DNA from: Alphaproteobacteria bacterium
GTDB taxonomy: Bacteria > Pseudomonadota > Alphaproteobacteria > Caulobacterales > Caulobacteraceae
Reading direction: 5' to 3'
NCBI GenBank assembly: GCA_025359785.1
Contig: JANYET010000066.1
Coordinates: forward strand, 62,001-126,000
Length of the DNA stretch: 64,000 nucleotides
Both the position numbers and the translations under genes were made by a program. This document shows, one piece after another, positions 33,896 through 43,758 of the stretch (positions are counted from its first letter, which is position 1; every line of letters begins with the position of its first letter). Below the pieces are notes generated by a model that had not been told where the DNA came from, ran no database searches, and saw only the letters and a program-made list of their open reading frames with translations.

Positions 33896-34695
33896 AGCGA
33901 CGGATTCGGCGTGGTCTGGCGGCCATGGTGGCCTTCTTCGCCCTGACCACCGTGGCGTTCGCCGCGGACCTGAAGTTCCCGGCGCTGAGCGGGCGGGTGG
34001 TGGACGGGGCCCATGTGCTGTCGCCAGCGGCGACGCAGAAGCTGGACGGCGAACTGGCCGACCTGGAGGCCAAGACCGGCCACCAGCTGGTGGTGGCCAC
34101 GGTGCCGGACCTGCAGGGCCATGAGATCGAAGAGTACGGCTATCAGCTCGGCCGGAGCTGGGCGTTGGGGCGCAAGGGCGTCAACGACGGGGCAATCCTG
34201 CTGATCGCGCCCAACGAGCGCAAGGTGCGGATCGAGGTGGGCTATGGCCTCGAGCCGGTGCTGACCGATGCGCTGACCCGGGTGATCCTGCAGCGCAAGG
34301 TGCTGCCGCAGTTCAAGGCCGGCCGCATGGAGCAGGGCGTCGTCGACGGCGCCGAGGCGATCATCGCCCAGATCAGCCTGCCGGACGATCAGGCCCGCGC
34401 CAACGTCGCCCAGGCCACGTCCGAGGCCGCGCAGACCCGTAGCTCGGACCGCGGCCGCTCCGGCGGCCATATTCCGATCATCGGCATCCTGCTGGTGGTG
34501 TTCTGGGTGCTGTCGATCCTGCTGCGCGGCCGCCGCGGCCTGGGCGGACTGTGGTGGCTGCCCTTCATGTTCCTGGGCGGCGGGCGTGGCGGGGGCTGGG
34601 GCGACGGCGGCGGGTTCGGCGGCGGCGGTGGCGGCGGCTTCTCCGGCGGCGGCGGCGGATCGTTCGGCGGCGGCGGATCGTCGGGAAGCTGGTGA
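33859..34695 (+). CDS. TPM-domain protein with glycine-rich C-terminus (YgcG-like)
   Basis: An exported, membrane-anchored TPM-domain protein. The core runs LSGRVVDGAHVLSPAATQKL, then ELADLEAKTGHQLVVATVPD, then VRIEVGYGLEPVLTDALT. Near residues 210-235 comes a membrane segment (IPIIGILLVVFWVLSILL), followed by a glycine/serine-rich tail. Starts are poor. GTG 33859 gives a basic n-region (FKRRIRRGLAA) before the hydrophobic core but lies inside the repeat; ATG 33925 gives a very short signal. The repeat has therefore probably reshaped the 5' end. TPM proteins have been linked to photosystem repair in plants and to unknown envelope roles in bacteria. Confidence 0.8.
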   Translation: MVPVPRFSGEVFKRRIRRGLAAMVAFFALTTVAFAADLKFPALSGRVVDGAHVLSPAATQKLDGELADLEAKTGHQLVVATVPDLQGHEIEEYGYQLGRSWALGRKGVNDGAILLIAPNERKVRIEVGYGLEPVLTDALTRVILQRKVLPQFKAGRMEQGVVDGAEAIIAQISLPDDQARANVAQATSEAAQTRSSDRGRSGGHIPIIGILLVVFWVLSILLRGRRGLGGLWWLPFMFLGGGRGGGWGDGGGFGGGGGGGFSGGGGGSFGGGGSSGSW

Positions 34696-35396
34696 TGAAG
34701 AGCCTTACCCCCACAGAACTCAGCGCCATTGAGGCCGCGGTCCGCAAGGCCGAGGCCGCGACCACCGGCGAGATCTACTGCGTCGTCACCGAGGAAAGCG
34801 CCCACTACACCGAAATCGTCATCGCCTGGGCGACCGTGGTGGCGTTGCTGGGGCCGGCGGTGCTGCTGCTGGCCGGGGTGCATGTGACCATCCCGGACCT
34901 GTTTTCGAGCTGGAGCGCCTCGGCGGTCGGCGAGGCCATCGAGACCGCGGTGCGCCGCGCGCTGATCGGGGCCATCGTGGTCCAAGGCGTGCTGTTCGTT
35001 GCGACCGCGGCCATCGTCTCGATCCCTGCCGTGCGGCGGGCGCTGACGCCCCGGGGCCTGAAGCGCCTGCGGGTGCAGCGGCGCGCCGCCGAGCAGTTCA
35101 TCGCCAAGAACCTGCACGCCACCCGTGATCGGACCGGCGTGATGATCTTCGTCTCCCTGGGCGAACGGATGGCCGAGCTGATCGCCGACGAAGGCATCGC
35201 CGACCACGTCGAGAGCCACGTCTGGGACAAGGCCATGGCGGCGCTCACCGACGGGCTGAAGCACGGCCGCGTCGAGGCCGGGTTCGAGGCCGCCGTCGGC
35301 CTCTGCGGCGACGTGCTGGCGGCGAAATTCCCGGCGCGGGCCGGCGATAACCCTAATGAGCTGCCGGACGCCGTGGTGGTTCTGCCGCGCCCGTAG
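34695..35396 (+). CDS. Second TPM-domain membrane protein
   Basis: A 233-residue TPM-domain protein with the domain split around two membrane segments (VIAWATVVALLGPAVLLLAG and ALIGAIVVQGVLFVATAAIV). The TPM part has SAIEAAVRKAEAATTGEIYC, EQFIAKNLHATRDRTGVMIF and GIADHVESHVWDKAMAAL. The ATG overlaps the stop of the preceding TPM gene by one base. LemA followed by two TPM proteins is a common arrangement; their joint role is unknown. Confidence 0.88.
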   Translation: MKSLTPTELSAIEAAVRKAEAATTGEIYCVVTEESAHYTEIVIAWATVVALLGPAVLLLAGVHVTIPDLFSSWSASAVGEAIETAVRRALIGAIVVQGVLFVATAAIVSIPAVRRALTPRGLKRLRVQRRAAEQFIAKNLHATRDRTGVMIFVSLGERMAELIADEGIADHVESHVWDKAMAALTDGLKHGRVEAGFEAAVGLCGDVLAAKFPARAGDNPNELPDAVVVLPRP

Positions 35397-35536
35397 ACGG
35401 AAAAGCTGAACCCTGACAGCGGTCTTGGGGCGATCGGCCGCAGACAGTTAGCGGCGGCTCACCATAGTTCTTCTGCTATTGCCGCGAGCGAGCCCGCGCG
35501 GGAGATTGTGCCCCGGTTGGGTGGGTGTGAAAGCCG

Positions 35537-36910
35537 GTGGACGCTGCAGGCGAAGATCTGGTCGCGGGTGACCCCGTCGTGCGGTCGGCGGCCGACGCGA
35601 CCGCGCTGGGCATGGCCTATGTCCTGGAGAGCCAGCCGGACGGGCAGCGGCGTTTTGTGTTCGCGGGACCTCGCTGCCTGGGGGTGAACGGGGTCACCGC
35701 CGAGACGATCATGGCCGACGCCCAGGTGTTCTTCGACATGATCCTGCCGGAGCACCGCCCCACCTTCGAGGCCGCGCAGGCCGACGCCGTGGCGAGCCTG
35801 CAGCCGTTCGACGTCGAAGTCGCCATGCGCCGCGCCGACGGCGAGGTGCGCTGGCACCGGCTGGCGTCCCTGCAGCGCGCCCAACCAGACGGTGCGGTGT
35901 TCTGCGACGGGTTGCAGGTGGACGTCACCGACCGCCGCGAGATGGCCGCCAAGCTGCGCGAGCAGCACCGCCGGCTGGAGGCCGCGGTGGAGACCACGGG
36001 CCTGGGCTTCTGGGAATGGGACGTGGCGGCCGGCACGGTCACCTGGTCGGCGCGTAACAAGGCGCTGTTCGGTCTGGCGCCCGACGCCGAGGTCAGCGTC
36101 GAGCGCTATCTGGAGCTGGTGCATCCGCAGGACGTCGACGCCGTTCAGGCCGCCTTCGGCTCGGCCAGCGACAACGCGCGGGGCGACTATGCGATGGATC
36201 ACCGGATCATCACCCCGGCCGGCGAGACCCGTTGGATTCAGGCGCATGGCCGGGTGACGCTGGACGCCGCCGGCGAGACCCGGCTGGTGGTCGGCACCTC
36301 CATGGACATCACCGACCGCAAGGTGGCCGAGGAGCGGCGCGCGCTGCTGATGGGCGAGCTGGCGCACCGGGCGAAGAACGGCATCGCGGTGCTGATGGCC
36401 ATCGTCAGCCAGACGGCGCGCGGCGCGAACAGCGTCGAGGACTTCGAGGCGGCGGTGATGTCGCGCCTGCAGGCCATGGCGTCCTCGCAGGACCTGGTGA
36501 TGGCGGTCGGCGGCGGGCCAGTCAGCCTGGTCGATGTGATCGGCAAGGCGCTGGCGCCGTTTGGTCGTGCGAATGTCGATTTGGGCGCGGGCCTGGCTGA
36601 GGTCACCATCCGCGGCGAGATGGCCATCGGCATGGGCCTGTTGCTGCACGAGATGGCCACCAACGCCGTGAAGTACGGCGCGCTGTCCACGCCCGGCGGG
36701 CGGGTGGCGCTTGCCGTCGATGCGGCACCGGAGGGACACGGCGCCTTCACCTGGCGCGAAAGCGGCGGGCCGCTGGTCCCCGTGGGCATCAAGCCCGGCT
36801 TCGGCACGCGCCTCCTGCAGCAGGTCCTGCGACCCCAGGGCGGCCAGGTGAAATTCGCGTTTGAGCCGTCCGGTTTCAACGCCCGCGCGCAGTTCCCTGT
36901 CGTTCGGTAG
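35537..36910 (+). CDS. HWE-family PAS sensor histidine kinase
   Basis: A 457-residue cytoplasmic sensor kinase: two PAS/PAC domains (PAC tails CDGLQVDVTDRREMAAKL and VVGTSMDITDRKVAEERR), then an HWE-type dimerisation domain with the phospho-acceptor His277 in GELAHRAKNGIAVLMAIVSQ, and an ATPase domain (LHEMATNAVKYGAL, FTWRESGGP). The family name comes from the conserved H, W-x-E residues, the latter seen in TWRES. There is no membrane segment. HWE kinases in this group often feed the PhyR general stress pathway or light responses. The start is a GTG. No cognate regulator lies adjacent. Confidence 0.9.
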   Translation: MDAAGEDLVAGDPVVRSAADATALGMAYVLESQPDGQRRFVFAGPRCLGVNGVTAETIMADAQVFFDMILPEHRPTFEAAQADAVASLQPFDVEVAMRRADGEVRWHRLASLQRAQPDGAVFCDGLQVDVTDRREMAAKLREQHRRLEAAVETTGLGFWEWDVAAGTVTWSARNKALFGLAPDAEVSVERYLELVHPQDVDAVQAAFGSASDNARGDYAMDHRIITPAGETRWIQAHGRVTLDAAGETRLVVGTSMDITDRKVAEERRALLMGELAHRAKNGIAVLMAIVSQTARGANSVEDFEAAVMSRLQAMASSQDLVMAVGGGPVSLVDVIGKALAPFGRANVDLGAGLAEVTIRGEMAIGMGLLLHEMATNAVKYGALSTPGGRVALAVDAAPEGHGAFTWRESGGPLVPVGIKPGFGTRLLQQVLRPQGGQVKFAFEPSGFNARAQFPVVR

Positions 36911-36989
36911 CGCGACAGCATAACGCTCTTGCCTTGCCGTCGGCGCCGACCCGGCCCTAAACTTGGGCAAAGCTCAGAGGGAGGGCGCG

Positions 36990-37454
<465 letters not shown>

Positions 37455-37456
37455 CC

Positions 37457-39661
37457 ATGACGCTCGAACTTCCAATCGTTGAAAGAAACGGGGGCGCCTC
37501 GCGGCGCGACCTGCTGAAGGCTTCCGTCATCGGCGGCGGCCTGGTGCTGTCCTTCTCCATCGCGCCGAAGGCCGGCGCGGCGGGCGCGGGCGCCCAGGCG
37601 CTGAACGCCTATGTGCGCGTGGCCCCGGACGGCATCGTCACCATCATGGGCAAGAACCCGGAGATCGGTCAGGGCATCAAGACGTCCCTGCCGATGATCA
37701 TCGCCGAGGAGATGGACGTCGCCTGGGAGAACGTCCGCATCGAACAGGCCGACTGCGATCCCAAGCTCTATGGCAGCCAGTTCGCCGGCGGCAGCCTGGC
37801 GACGCCGATGAACTGGGACGACCTGCGCAAGGTCGGCGCGGTCGCCCGCGCCATGCTGGTCAGCGCCGCGGCCACCGCCTGGAACTGCCCGTCGGGCGAG
37901 TGCAAGACCGATGCGGGCCACGTGATCCACGTCGCGACGGGCCGCAAGGCCGCCTATGGCGCTCTGGCCGGCCAGTGCGCAGGCGTCGCGGCGCCGGATC
38001 CGAAGACGATCCCGCTGAAGAACGCCAAGGACTACAAGATCGTCGGCAAGGCCAAGCCGCAGTACGACACCAAGAAGATCGTCACCGGCCAGCCGCTGTT
38101 CGGCATCGATGTCCGCGTGCCGGGCATGCTCTACGCGACCTACGAAAAGGCGCCGGTGTTCGGGGCCAAGGTGGCGAGCGCCAACCTGGACGCCGCGCGC
38201 GGCGTGAAGGGCGTCAAGAAGGTCTTCGTGGTCGATGGCACGACCAACTTGTCGGGCCTGCTGCCCGGCGTGGCCGTGGTGGCCGACAGCTGGTGGGCGG
38301 CCCGCAAGGCGCGCAATCAGCTGAACACCCAATGGGCCGATCATCCGACCTCCAAGCAGAGCAGCGCGGGGTTCAATGCCCGCGCCGCGGAGCTTGCCGC
38401 CAGTCCCCCGCAGATGAACCTGCGCAAGGATGGCGACGTGGACGCCGCGCTGAAAGGCGCGGCCAGGACGGTCGAGGCGGCCTATAGCTATCCGTTCCTC
38501 GCCCACACGCCGCTGGAGCCGCAGAACACCACGGCCCACTTCAAGGACGGCAAGCTGGAAATCTGGGCGCCGACCCAGAACCCGCAGCCGGGCCGCCAGC
38601 TGGTGGCCGCGACCCTGGGCATCAAGGTCGATGATATCACCGTCCACATGACCCGCTGCGGCGGCGGCTTCGGCCGTCGGCTATCCAACGACTACATGGT
38701 GGAAGCCGCCTGGATCGCGCGGGAGGCCGGTGTTCCGGTGAAGCTCCTGTGGACCCGCGAAGACGACATGCGCCACGACTATTACCGGCCCGCCGGCTAC
38801 CACTATTTCAAGGGCGGGGTCGACGATAAGGGCAATATCGTCGCCTGGCAGGATCACTTCGTGACCTTCGGCGAGGGCGAAAAGCTGGCGTCCAGCGCCG
38901 GCATGGGCGGGACGGAATTCCCGTCGCGGTTCGTGCCCAACTGCAAGATCGACCAGTCGATCATCCCGCTCAGCGTGCCGACCGGGCCGCTGCGCGCGCC
39001 GGGGTCCAATGCGCTGGCCTTCGTCAATCAGAGCTTCATCGATGAACTGGCGATCGCGGCGAAGGCCGACCCGCTGGCCTTCCGCATGAAGCTGCTGGGC
39101 GATGCTCCGCTGGTGGGCGCGGGGCCGTCGGCCTACAACGCCGGCCGCATGAAGGGCGTGCTGGCCGCCGTCGAGAAGATGTCGGGTTGGGCCGGCCGTT
39201 CCAAGCTGCCCAAGGGCACGGGCATGGGCGTCGCCTTCCACTACAGCCACGCCGGCTATTTCGCCGAGGTGGTGCAGGCAACCGTTACGCCGGCCACCGG
39301 CGCGATCAAGGTCGACAAGGTGTGGATCGCCGCCGATGTGGGCCGCCAGATCGTCAATCCGGCCGGCGCGCTCAACCAGGTGCAGGGCGCGGCGCTGGAG
39401 GGACTTTCCCACGCCCTCTACCAGAAGATCACCATCGAGGGCGGCGCGGCCAAGCAGTCGAACTTCGGGGACTATCCCCTGCTGCGCATGGCCGCCGCGC
39501 CTCCGGTGGAGGTGAAGTTCGTGATCACCGACTACCCGCCGACCGGCCTGGGCGAACCAGCCCTGCCGCCGGTGATCCCGGCGCTGACCAACGCGATCTT
39601 CGCCGCGACCGGCAAACGCATCCGCGACCTGCCGATCGATACGAAGCAGCTGAAGGCGTAG
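37457..39661 (+). CDS. Molybdopterin-binding subunit of a molybdenum hydroxylase
   Basis: A 734-residue IorB-type large subunit. It starts with a Tat-like signal (ASRRDLLKASVIGGGLVLSF), implying export of the folded cofactor-loaded enzyme. The molybdopterin-binding region includes GKNPEIGQGIKTSLPM, GGGFGRRLSNDY, VPTGPLRAPGSN and a C-terminal GLGEPALPPVIPALTNAIF with the catalytic glutamate. Substrates of this family range from N-heterocycles to aldehydes, so the substrate is left open. A perfect 30-bp palindrome follows the stop. Confidence 0.92.
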   Translation: MTLELPIVERNGGASRRDLLKASVIGGGLVLSFSIAPKAGAAGAGAQALNAYVRVAPDGIVTIMGKNPEIGQGIKTSLPMIIAEEMDVAWENVRIEQADCDPKLYGSQFAGGSLATPMNWDDLRKVGAVARAMLVSAAATAWNCPSGECKTDAGHVIHVATGRKAAYGALAGQCAGVAAPDPKTIPLKNAKDYKIVGKAKPQYDTKKIVTGQPLFGIDVRVPGMLYATYEKAPVFGAKVASANLDAARGVKGVKKVFVVDGTTNLSGLLPGVAVVADSWWAARKARNQLNTQWADHPTSKQSSAGFNARAAELAASPPQMNLRKDGDVDAALKGAARTVEAAYSYPFLAHTPLEPQNTTAHFKDGKLEIWAPTQNPQPGRQLVAATLGIKVDDITVHMTRCGGGFGRRLSNDYMVEAAWIAREAGVPVKLLWTREDDMRHDYYRPAGYHYFKGGVDDKGNIVAWQDHFVTFGEGEKLASSAGMGGTEFPSRFVPNCKIDQSIIPLSVPTGPLRAPGSNALAFVNQSFIDELAIAAKADPLAFRMKLLGDAPLVGAGPSAYNAGRMKGVLAAVEKMSGWAGRSKLPKGTGMGVAFHYSHAGYFAEVVQATVTPATGAIKVDKVWIAADVGRQIVNPAGALNQVQGAALEGLSHALYQKITIEGGAAKQSNFGDYPLLRMAAAPPVEVKFVITDYPPTGLGEPALPPVIPALTNAIFAATGKRIRDLPIDTKQLKA

Positions 39662-39668
39662 TCGGCGC

Positions 39669-39698
39669 AAATACCTCCCCCGATCGGGGGAGGTATTT
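39669..39698. terminator. Perfect 30-bp palindrome, probable terminator
   Basis: Fifteen bases, AAATACCTCCCCCGA, are followed by their exact reverse complement, then TTA. With a GATC loop the stem is 13 bp, ending in a run of T. It belongs to the GGGGGAGG repeat family and lies 7 bp after the molybdopterin-subunit stop. Confidence 0.8.
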
Positions 39699-39788
39699 TA
39701 AGTCCATGCCCCCTTGGACTCCCCGCTGAGGTCGGCACAATACCCCCTGAGGCGGCGGCAGACCGCTTGTTCGAAGGGGACGGTTCCG

Positions 39789-42700
39789 GTGAAGACGCTT
39801 CTGATCGCCAATCGCGGGGAGATCGCCGTGCGGATCGCGCGCACCGCGGCCGAGATGGGCGTCGCGACGGTGGCGGTATATTCCGAGGACGACGCGGCCT
39901 CGCTGCATACGCGCAAGGCCGATCGGGCGGTGGGGCTGAAGGGTTCCGGGCCGGCGGCCTATCTCGACATCGAGCAGGTGGTCGCCGCGGCGCTGGCCGC
40001 GGGCTGCGACGCGGTGCATCCGGGCTACGGCTTCCTCAGTGAGAACGCCGCGTTCGCGCAGGCCTGCGCGGCCGCCGGCCTGACCTTTATCGGGCCGACG
40101 CCGGAGACGCTGGCGCTGTTCGGTGACAAGGGCCGGGCGCGGGCCTTGGCGCAGGTAGCCGGCGTGCCGGTGCTGCCGGGGACGGACGGGCCGACCAGCC
40201 TGGAGGACGCCAAGGCGTTCTTCGCCAGCCTGGGCGAGGGCGGCGCGGTGATGGTCAAGGCCGTGGCCGGTGGCGGCGGGCGCGGGATGCGGCCGGTGAT
40301 GCAACCCGCGGATCTTCCGTCGGCATATGAGCGGTGCGCTTCAGAGGCCAACGCGGCGTTCGGCAATGGCGACCTCTATGTCGAACAGTTCCTGCCCCGT
40401 GCACGGCATATCGAGGTGCAGATGGTCGGCGATGGCGTCACGGTCAGCCACCTCTGGGACCGCGAGTGCAGCCTGCAACGGCAGCGGCAGAAGGTGGTGG
40501 AGATCGCCCCGGCCGACGTCCTGCCCATGGCGCTGCGTGAGCGATTGTTCGCGGCGGCCGTGAGCCTGGGCAAGGCGGCGGCCTACAAGAGTCTGGGGAC
40601 CGTGGAGTTCCTGGTTGCGGGGGACCGGTTCGTCTTTATCGAAGGCAACGCGCGGCTACAGGTGGAGCATACCGTCACCGAGGAAGTGCTCGGCCTAGAC
40701 CTCGTGCGGCTGCAACTGGAGATCGCCGGAGGCAAGACGCTGGGCGATCTGGGCCTGGCGCAGGCGGATGTGCCGGCGCCGCGCGGCCATGCGGTGCAGG
40801 TGCGGGTCAATCTGGAGACCATGGGGTTGGACGGCTCGGCCAGGCCGGCGGGCGGTCTGCTGAGCGCCTTCGAGCCGCCATCGGGGCCGGGGATCCGCGT
40901 CGACGGCTTCGGCTATGCGGGCTACCGGACCAGCGCGCGGTTCGACAGCCTGCTCGCCAAGCTGATCGTTCATGCGGGTGCAGGGGGTTTGGCCGGCGCG
41001 GTCGCCAAGGCCTATCGGGCGCTCTCGGAATTCCGCATCGAGGGTTCGGCGACCAACATCGGATTCCTGCAGTCCCTGCTGGCCCAGCCGCAGGTCGCGG
41101 CGGGCGACGTCCATACCCGCTTCATCGAGGAGCACATGGGCGCGCTGGCCACCGCGCCGGACGCGCACCGCAAGCTCTATTTCGATGCGCCCGCCAAGGC
41201 CGGCGCCGGGCTGCAGAAGGTCGGCTATCAGGTCGATGCGGCCGATCCGCTGGCGATCCTGGCGCTGGGCAAGCAGGCGGCCGATCAGCCGGTCGAGACT
41301 ATCGAGCCCGAGGGGCCGGAGGGGACCAAGGCGCTGCGGGCGCCGCTGCAGGGGACGGTCATCAGTGTCTCGGTGGCGGCGGGCGACGAGGTCCGCGTGG
41401 GCCAGCCGCTGATGATCATGGAAGCCATGAAGATGGAACATGTGATCGCCGCGCAGGTGTCGGGGATCGTGCGCCAGGTGAGCGTCGCGGTGGGCGATAC
41501 CGTCTTCGAGGATCACCCGCTGGCCTTCCTGGAGGAGGCCGAGATCGCCGGGGCCGGGGACCAGGACGAAGCCGTCATCGATCTCGATTTCATCCGCCCG
41601 GACCTGGCCGAGGTGCTGGACCGCCATGCCCTGACCCTGGACGCGGCCCGACCCGAGGCGGTGGCCCGGCGGCGCAAGACCGGCCAGCGGACGGCGCGGG
41701 AGAATGTCGACGACCTCTGCGATCCCGGCAGCTTCGTGGAGTACGGGCCGCTGGTGGTGGCCGCGCGCCGCCGCCGCCATTCCCTGGACGAGCTGATCAA
41801 GACCACCCCGGCCGACGGCATGCTGATGGGGCTGGCGTCGGTGAACGGCGACAAGTTCGCCGAGGATCGCGCACGGACGGCGGTGTTCGCCTACGACTAC
41901 ACGGTGCTGGCTGGGACCCAGGGCGGCAACAACCACTTCAAGCTCGACCGGATGGCGGAGCTGGCGCTGCGCTGGCGGTTGCCGACGGTGTTCTTCACCG
42001 AGGGCGGCGGCGGACGGCCTGGCGACACCGAAGGCGGCGGCTTTACCCGCGGCTTCGAATACTGGGGCAAGCTGTCGGGCGCCGTGCCGCTGGTGGGGAT
42101 CAATTCCGGCCGTTGTTTCGCCGGCAACGCCGCGATCCTCGGCTGTTGCGACGTGGTGATCGCCACCAAGGACTCGACGCTGGGCATGGGCGGCCCGGCC
42201 ATGGTCGAGGGTGGCGGCCTTGGCGTCTTCCGGCCCGAGGAGATCGGCCCGATCAAGGTGATGCAGGCCAACGGCACCATCGACATCCTGGTGGAGGACG
42301 AGGCCGAGGCGGTCGCCGTTGCCAAGCAGTACCTCTCCTATTTCCAGGGCCCGCTGGCCGCTTGGCGTTGCGCGGATCAACGGCTGCTGCGCCGTTCGAT
42401 CCCGGAGAACCGTCTGCGCGTCTACGACATCCGCAAGGTCATCGAACTGATCGCCGACGAGGGCTCGGTACTGGAGCTGCGGCCGAAATTCGGCCTGGCC
42501 ATGGTCACCGCTTTCATCCGCGTCGAGGGTCGGCCGATGGGGGTGTTCGCCAACAATCCGATGCATATCGGCGGGGCCATCGACTCGGACGCCTCCGACA
42601 AGGCCGCCCGCTTCCTGCAGCTTTGCGAGGCCTTCGACATCCCCGTCCTGTCGCTGTCGGACACGCCGGGCAACATGGTGGGGCCCGAGGCGGAGAAGAC

Positions 42701-43136
42701 CGGCCTGATCCGCCACTGCTCGCGGCTGTTCGTCATCGGGGCCAACCTGACGGTGCCGATTTTCTCGGTGATCCTGCGCAAGTCCTACGGCCTGGGCGCC
42801 ATCGCCATGACCGGCGGCAGCTATCAGGCGGCGATGTTCTGCGTCGCCTGGCCCACCGGCGAGTTCGGCGGCATGGGCCTGGAGGGCTCGGTAAAGCTGG
42901 GCTACCGCAACGAACTCGCCGCCATCGAGGACGCAGGCGCGCGCAAGGCCAAGTTCGACGAGATGGTCGCCGCCGCCTATGCCCGCGGCAAGGCCATGAG
43001 CCAGGCGACCGCGCCGGCGCTCGACGACGTCATCGATCCGGCGGACACCCGGCGGTGGGTGTTGTCCGGGCTGAAGGCCCTGCCGCCCGTGCCGGTGCGG
43101 ACGGAGAAGAAGCTGCGGTGGATTGACAGCTGGTAA
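39789..43136 (+). CDS. Single-chain biotin-dependent acyl-CoA carboxylase
   Basis: One 1115-residue chain joins all parts of an acyl-CoA carboxylase. Residues 1-445 are biotin carboxylase (KTLLIANRGEIAVRIARTAA, then VKAVAGGGGRGMRP for ATP). A lipoyl-like biotin domain follows with EAMKMEH, the biotinylated lysine being about residue 548. Residues from about 590 form the carboxyltransferase (GGRPGDTEGGGF, then LSDTPGNMVGPEAEKTG). The start is the GTG at 39789. Whether it acts on acetyl-, propionyl- or longer acyl-CoA cannot be read from sequence. Most alphaproteobacterial carboxylases have separate subunits, so the fusion is notable. Confidence 0.9.
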   Translation: MKTLLIANRGEIAVRIARTAAEMGVATVAVYSEDDAASLHTRKADRAVGLKGSGPAAYLDIEQVVAAALAAGCDAVHPGYGFLSENAAFAQACAAAGLTFIGPTPETLALFGDKGRARALAQVAGVPVLPGTDGPTSLEDAKAFFASLGEGGAVMVKAVAGGGGRGMRPVMQPADLPSAYERCASEANAAFGNGDLYVEQFLPRARHIEVQMVGDGVTVSHLWDRECSLQRQRQKVVEIAPADVLPMALRERLFAAAVSLGKAAAYKSLGTVEFLVAGDRFVFIEGNARLQVEHTVTEEVLGLDLVRLQLEIAGGKTLGDLGLAQADVPAPRGHAVQVRVNLETMGLDGSARPAGGLLSAFEPPSGPGIRVDGFGYAGYRTSARFDSLLAKLIVHAGAGGLAGAVAKAYRALSEFRIEGSATNIGFLQSLLAQPQVAAGDVHTRFIEEHMGALATAPDAHRKLYFDAPAKAGAGLQKVGYQVDAADPLAILALGKQAADQPVETIEPEGPEGTKALRAPLQGTVISVSVAAGDEVRVGQPLMIMEAMKMEHVIAAQVSGIVRQVSVAVGDTVFEDHPLAFLEEAEIAGAGDQDEAVIDLDFIRPDLAEVLDRHALTLDAARPEAVARRRKTGQRTARENVDDLCDPGSFVEYGPLVVAARRRRHSLDELIKTTPADGMLMGLASVNGDKFAEDRARTAVFAYDYTVLAGTQGGNNHFKLDRMAELALRWRLPTVFFTEGGGGRPGDTEGGGFTRGFEYWGKLSGAVPLVGINSGRCFAGNAAILGCCDVVIATKDSTLGMGGPAMVEGGGLGVFRPEEIGPIKVMQANGTIDILVEDEAEAVAVAKQYLSYFQGPLAAWRCADQRLLRRSIPENRLRVYDIRKVIELIADEGSVLELRPKFGLAMVTAFIRVEGRPMGVFANNPMHIGGAIDSDASDKAARFLQLCEAFDIPVLSLSDTPGNMVGPEAEKTGLIRHCSRLFVIGANLTVPIFSVILRKSYGLGAIAMTGGSYQAAMFCVAWPTGEFGGMGLEGSVKLGYRNELAAIEDAGARKAKFDEMVAAAYARGKAMSQATAPALDDVIDPADTRRWVLSGLKALPPVPVRTEKKLRWIDSW

Positions 43137-43207
43137 CGGGAAAAGCCCTAATCTTGGACGCACAGCGCATCTGCTTGGGAGGCGCGAAAGAAGCGGGAGC
43201 ATAAGTG

Positions 43208-43717
43208 ATGGTCGTACGGCCGGCGCTTGAGAGCGATGCGTCACTCTTGCCGGATGTAGAACGCTCGGCCGGAGAGGTATTTCGAGATGTTCCGGCTCTT
43301 GCCTGGATCGCCGATGACGAGGTGCAGTCCGAAGAGCAGCATAGAGTCTACGCGCGAGCCGGCAATTCGTGGGTAGCCGTGGATGAGGGGGATCGACCGT
43401 TGGGCTTCCTCAGTGCGGAACCCTGCGGTGAGGAGCTCCACATCTGGGAGCTTGCCGTGCGGCGCGACCAACAAGGCCGTGGAGCGGGTCGCGCCCTCTT
43501 TGAAGCCTGTCTCCGCTATGCCCGTCTGCGTGACTTGACCGCCATCACGCTCACGACCTTCCGGGGTTTGCCTTGGAACGAGGAACTCTATCACCGCTGG
43601 GGATTCGAAACCCTTGTCGAGGAGAACACTGGCGGTAGGCTCGCGGATATCCTCTCAGACGAACGGGAACATGGCCTCCCGAGTGAGCAAAGGTGCGCGA
43701 TGCGGCTTGTGCTGTAG
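43208..43717 (+). CDS. GNAT-family N-acetyltransferase
   Basis: A 169-residue acetyltransferase. The acetyl-CoA-binding motif is in LAVRRDQQGRGAGRALFEA, and the C-terminal LYHRWGFETL strand-helix fits the GNAT fold. The ATG at 43208 follows a GTG one codon earlier. The target is unknown. Its composition is slightly lower in GC than its neighbours. It stands alone between the carboxylase and the convergent VWA gene. Confidence 0.85.
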   Translation: MVVRPALESDASLLPDVERSAGEVFRDVPALAWIADDEVQSEEQHRVYARAGNSWVAVDEGDRPLGFLSAEPCGEELHIWELAVRRDQQGRGAGRALFEACLRYARLRDLTAITLTTFRGLPWNEELYHRWGFETLVEENTGGRLADILSDEREHGLPSEQRCAMRLVL

Positions 43718-43758
43718 TCGAGTCCCGGACCATCTCGAGCGGACGCTTCGGCTCGCCG

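Noticed and set aside
40695..43244. 849-residue open frame opposite the acyl-CoA carboxylase
   Set aside because: Antisense to a well-supported gene; composition and lack of any motif mark it as a shadow frame.
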